Below, piece by piece: positions 7,401-8,429 of a DNA stretch of 8,429 nucleotides (position 1 is the first letter of the stretch; every line of letters begins with the position of its first letter). Position numbers and translations under genes: made by a program. The stretch comes from Planctomycetaceae bacterium (lineage in GTDB: Bacteria > Planctomycetota > Planctomycetia > Pirellulales > Thermoguttaceae): NCBI GenBank assembly GCA_015062085.1, contig SUVI01000154.1, forward strand, positions 1 to 8,429, read 5' to 3'. The notes below the pieces were generated by a model. It worked only from the letters and a program-made list of their open reading frames with translations. It searched no databases and was not told where the DNA came from.

Positions 7401-8429
7401 CGGCGGTGCGATCGCGTCCCATAATTCATTCGGCGACAGCGTCGTCACGGTAAAAGACTCCACATTCACCGGCAACAAAGTCGAAGTGACCGGCGATGCC
7501 GTGGAAGGAGTTCAGGCGAATGCGCTCGGCGGCGCAGTCTACGCTGCGGCAAAAGACGGTAAAGGTACTGGTACCGTCACCCTTTCCGGTACGAACGTGT
7601 TTGAAAACAACTCCGCGTCCAGCACAGCCGGCGATGCCAAGGGCGGCGCGATCTACGGTGAAGAAGTGGCGTTCGTCGGCGACGGATCGAATGCGACGTT
7701 CACCGGCAATACCGCGAACGGCGTGAATAACGACATCTACGCGGAAAATTCCGTCTCGATCACCGGGAATGGCGTCTACTCCTTCGGCGGCGGTATCGTG
7801 ACCCCCGGTCAGCTGAGTATTGCGGATGCAAACGTTACTTTCGGCGGACAGTCGATTACGGATCTCGGTTCCATGGCCGTTAACGGCGCAGACGTGACGT
7901 TCCAGGACGGTGCGAAACTGACGATCGCAAACGGCGGAACGGTCGACGGTGCGACGCTGAATCTCGAAGGTTGCGTTGATTTCTCCGGTAAACTTACGAT
8001 GACGAACACGACCGCGAATTTCAATGCCGGTCCGACGGTCCACGGGTTCACGACGCTGAATGCGGATCAGTTCTCCGGCACCGTGAATGTCGGTCTGAAC
8101 GTCTTCACCGTTGGCGCGATGGACGGCAATACCGTGACGTTCATCGACGGCGCGAAGGCGGAAAACGTCAACATTACGAACGGAAATCTCATGACCAATG
8201 CCAACATGGACGGTAAGACGGCCGTGACGATCAATCAGGACAAAAACGGCCAGTACGGTTCCGCGTCGCTGGCGGACAGCAAGCTGGTCGGGATCGATTT
8301 CGGTAAAGATCAGACCTCAATGACGGTCAAAGACTTCAGTCTCATCGTGGAGGGTGTGGACTCGGAGATCAATCTTCAGGATTTCGCGGACTGGCTCGGC
8401 AAGGAAACGGGTCTTGAAACAGCCGTCGG
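4297..8429 (+). CDS. Giant secreted Pmp-like/autotransporter-type beta-helix protein, C-terminus cut by window edge
   Basis: The frame is open from the ATG at 4297 to the right edge (1377 codons, no stop). Residues 1-39 form a Sec signal peptide: long basic n-region (KLRR, residues 7-10), hydrophobic core TASALMALALSAP, and a VNA-Q cleavage site after Ala39. No lipobox is present. The rest is rich in Gly, Thr, Ser and Asn and carries 21 FxxN motifs (residues 165-440 and 762-1138) and 12 GGA[I/V] motifs (308, 365, 390, 416, 781, 823, 867, 947, 988, 1036, 1078, 1116). Together these are the hallmark of chlamydial polymorphic membrane proteins and related right-handed beta-helices. Only two Cys residues were seen after the signal peptide. 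The likely role is a surface or exported adhesin-like passenger. A beta-barrel or other anchor would lie beyond the window, so type V secretion is inference. It is probably its own transcription unit. Confidence 0.85.
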   Translation, partial: MTTNTTKLRRALETFARTGKITLTASALMALALSAPVNAQVTVGEKSYTNLGAAQSVLNGNTAVLTGTSTETAPVTFTADTVLNITAGTPQTVTGSTQLFSTTGSTISLSGSGVTYTMNGGDKDGSVILMGNNDNDRSWEDADGTAYKEYYYHGGNINIDGSMTFSGNQTTKYGGVASAFVKVIKSEKKPQGGSTTVSRTYSDGNISITGNHIFENNSADLGGCFYAGSTNAPTGYGLIAISGSNKFTGNTSRIAGVGFSYGNILVDGTNTFSGNSAASNSGVLYTSVDLTITGQNVFENNSAGSSYGGAVGGKNVTIDGANKFTGNRSGTYGSAVSATNAVITGTGTGNLFANNTANTSGTTYGGAVYASSSVNASGTNTFTGNTAYQGGAIYGAGEAVISGNGTFTNNTATSEGGAIYHQYGTLRFTGNGTDLVFSGNTANGAANDVHIQNAANFIIEGNGTYSFGGGITTGNSASMTIKDGANVTIEKTARMELGNMTKLTLTDAVLNVEGNMHLVENTGSVITNTGGTINVNGGNVSTSSKSLVLNGGALNYSGGTLPAKLTLKNAVMTVTDTASAENWGVETLTNSAGSTLSIVLDSANAGGTVLSNTAITGFENISLVLASGSTGYLDSYSVGAKGISYTLAEAAGKAALYRGGAIAAQADTLTGLGTLASGDAITLSADIAASGALTIPEALTIRSNTTDSRTITASGTSPIFSTAGTSALTLENITISGASNHAGVVGGSVITSGNWNIIGGTFSGNSISTPEGGSGDYAAWGGAIYGGTLNLQDVTFTDNIASSGDIGAARGGSSNYVRTQTMGGAVYGSSVTISGNSDFSNNRIETGNVFYKDANGQITRWMDETIGGAVFSEDLNIGAEDVQDNVTFSGNVADSTKTTGSASAALGGSIGGAAGANAGTITVTAEDGDKIAFTGNKAESNYSRALGGAVGAGRNDQGSVSIKAEDGGEILFKDNTAVNNKGTMTAMGGAVFGLQGVEAEGAVFENNTAQVNVTDEAGIIASLFDYDEVTAHSAHGGAIASHNSFGDSVVTVKDSTFTGNKVEVTGDAVEGVQANALGGAVYAAAKDGKGTGTVTLSGTNVFENNSASSTAGDAKGGAIYGEEVAFVGDGSNATFTGNTANGVNNDIYAENSVSITGNGVYSFGGGIVTPGQLSIADANVTFGGQSITDLGSMAVNGADVTFQDGAKLTIANGGTVDGATLNLEGCVDFSGKLTMTNTTANFNAGPTVHGFTTLNADQFSGTVNVGLNVFTVGAMDGNTVTFIDGAKAENVNITNGNLMTNANMDGKTAVTINQDKNGQYGSASLADSKLVGIDFGKDQTSMTVKDFSLIVEGVDSEINLQDFADWLGKETGLETAV
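4789..5616 (+). repeat. Beta-helix repeat block 1 (11 FxxN, 4 GGA[I/V] motifs)
   Basis: FxxN motifs begin at residues 165, 214, 247, 272, 298, 324, 352, 382, 407, 428 and 437; between 247 and 407 the spacing is 25-30, about one beta-helix coil each. GGA[I/V] starts at 308, 365, 390 and 416. Degenerate forms GGVA and GGCF occur earlier in the block. It is followed by NDV and a YSFGGG cap at residues 465-470, also seen after block 2. Confidence 0.85.
6580..7710 (+). repeat. Beta-helix repeat block 2 (10 FxxN, 8 GGA[I/V] motifs)
   Basis: GGA[I/V] starts at residues 781, 823, 867, 947, 988, 1036, 1078 and 1116, with a variant GGSIGGAA at 907, giving spacings of 42, 44, 40, 40, 41, 48, 42 and 38. 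FxxN motifs start at 762, 796, 839, 888, 933, 972, 1004, 1057, 1102 and 1135. The unit is thus about 42 residues, clearly longer than in block 1 and perhaps two coils. The block ends in NDIY and a YSFGGG cap at residues 1161-1166. Confidence 0.85.

Noticed and set aside
5728..8043. Long antisense open frames (564 and 205 codons) in the same minus-strand frame, separated by a single stop
   Set aside because: They are antisense to the Pmp-like gene, whose plus frame has a signal peptide, a ribosome site and family motifs. The antisense product is low-complexity Arg/Gly/Val/Ala sequence mirroring the sense repeats, so the openness is a by-product of repeated codons.

Overview
The window holds two large plus-strand genes, both cut by the window edges, separated by about 580 bases of AT-rich non-coding DNA. 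There are no tRNA or rRNA genes, CRISPR arrays, transposases or other mobile-element genes. The moderate GC content, a very long CcsA-type protein with the N-terminal signature 'LPICRDGRIMPLDALAR', and a Pmp-like secreted beta-helix protein together suggest a Gram-negative bacterium, most likely of the PVC superphylum (a planctomycete or close relative, perhaps host-associated). That placement is inference from gene style, not a database match.

Bases 2-3712 are the 3' part of a cytochrome c maturation gene. The frame stays open to the left edge, so the ATG at 302 is internal. The visible protein begins with twelve copies of a six-residue ETQTPA repeat (18-bp DNA unit), then a soluble domain of roughly 680 residues with repeated W-x-x-VP motifs and helical stretches. 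It ends in a multi-pass membrane CcsA/ResC domain with the tryptophan-rich haem-handling motif and flanking histidines. CcsA proteins bring haem to the outer face of the membrane for attachment to apocytochromes c (System II). What precedes the repeat linker is unknown; a CcsB(ResB)-CcsA fusion is one possibility.

Bases 3713-4296 contain a near-perfect terminator right after the ccsA stop, a structured AT-rich stretch with a GC-rich hairpin, a second terminator-like hairpin with a long T-rich tail, phased A/T tracts, a leader hairpin, and a Shine-Dalgarno site. I see no convincing protein gene there.

Bases 4297-8429 are the 5' part (1377 codons) of a giant secreted protein. It has a signal peptide followed by 21 FxxN and 12 GGA[I/V] motifs, the hallmark of chlamydial Pmp-like and autotransporter beta-helix proteins. 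The passenger is built from two tandem copies of one architecture (entry region, FxxN/GGAI block, 'YSFGGG' cap). The first block has a period near 26 residues and the second near 42, and base composition rises along the gene. The C-terminal anchor is outside the window. The two genes look like separate transcription units with unrelated functions.
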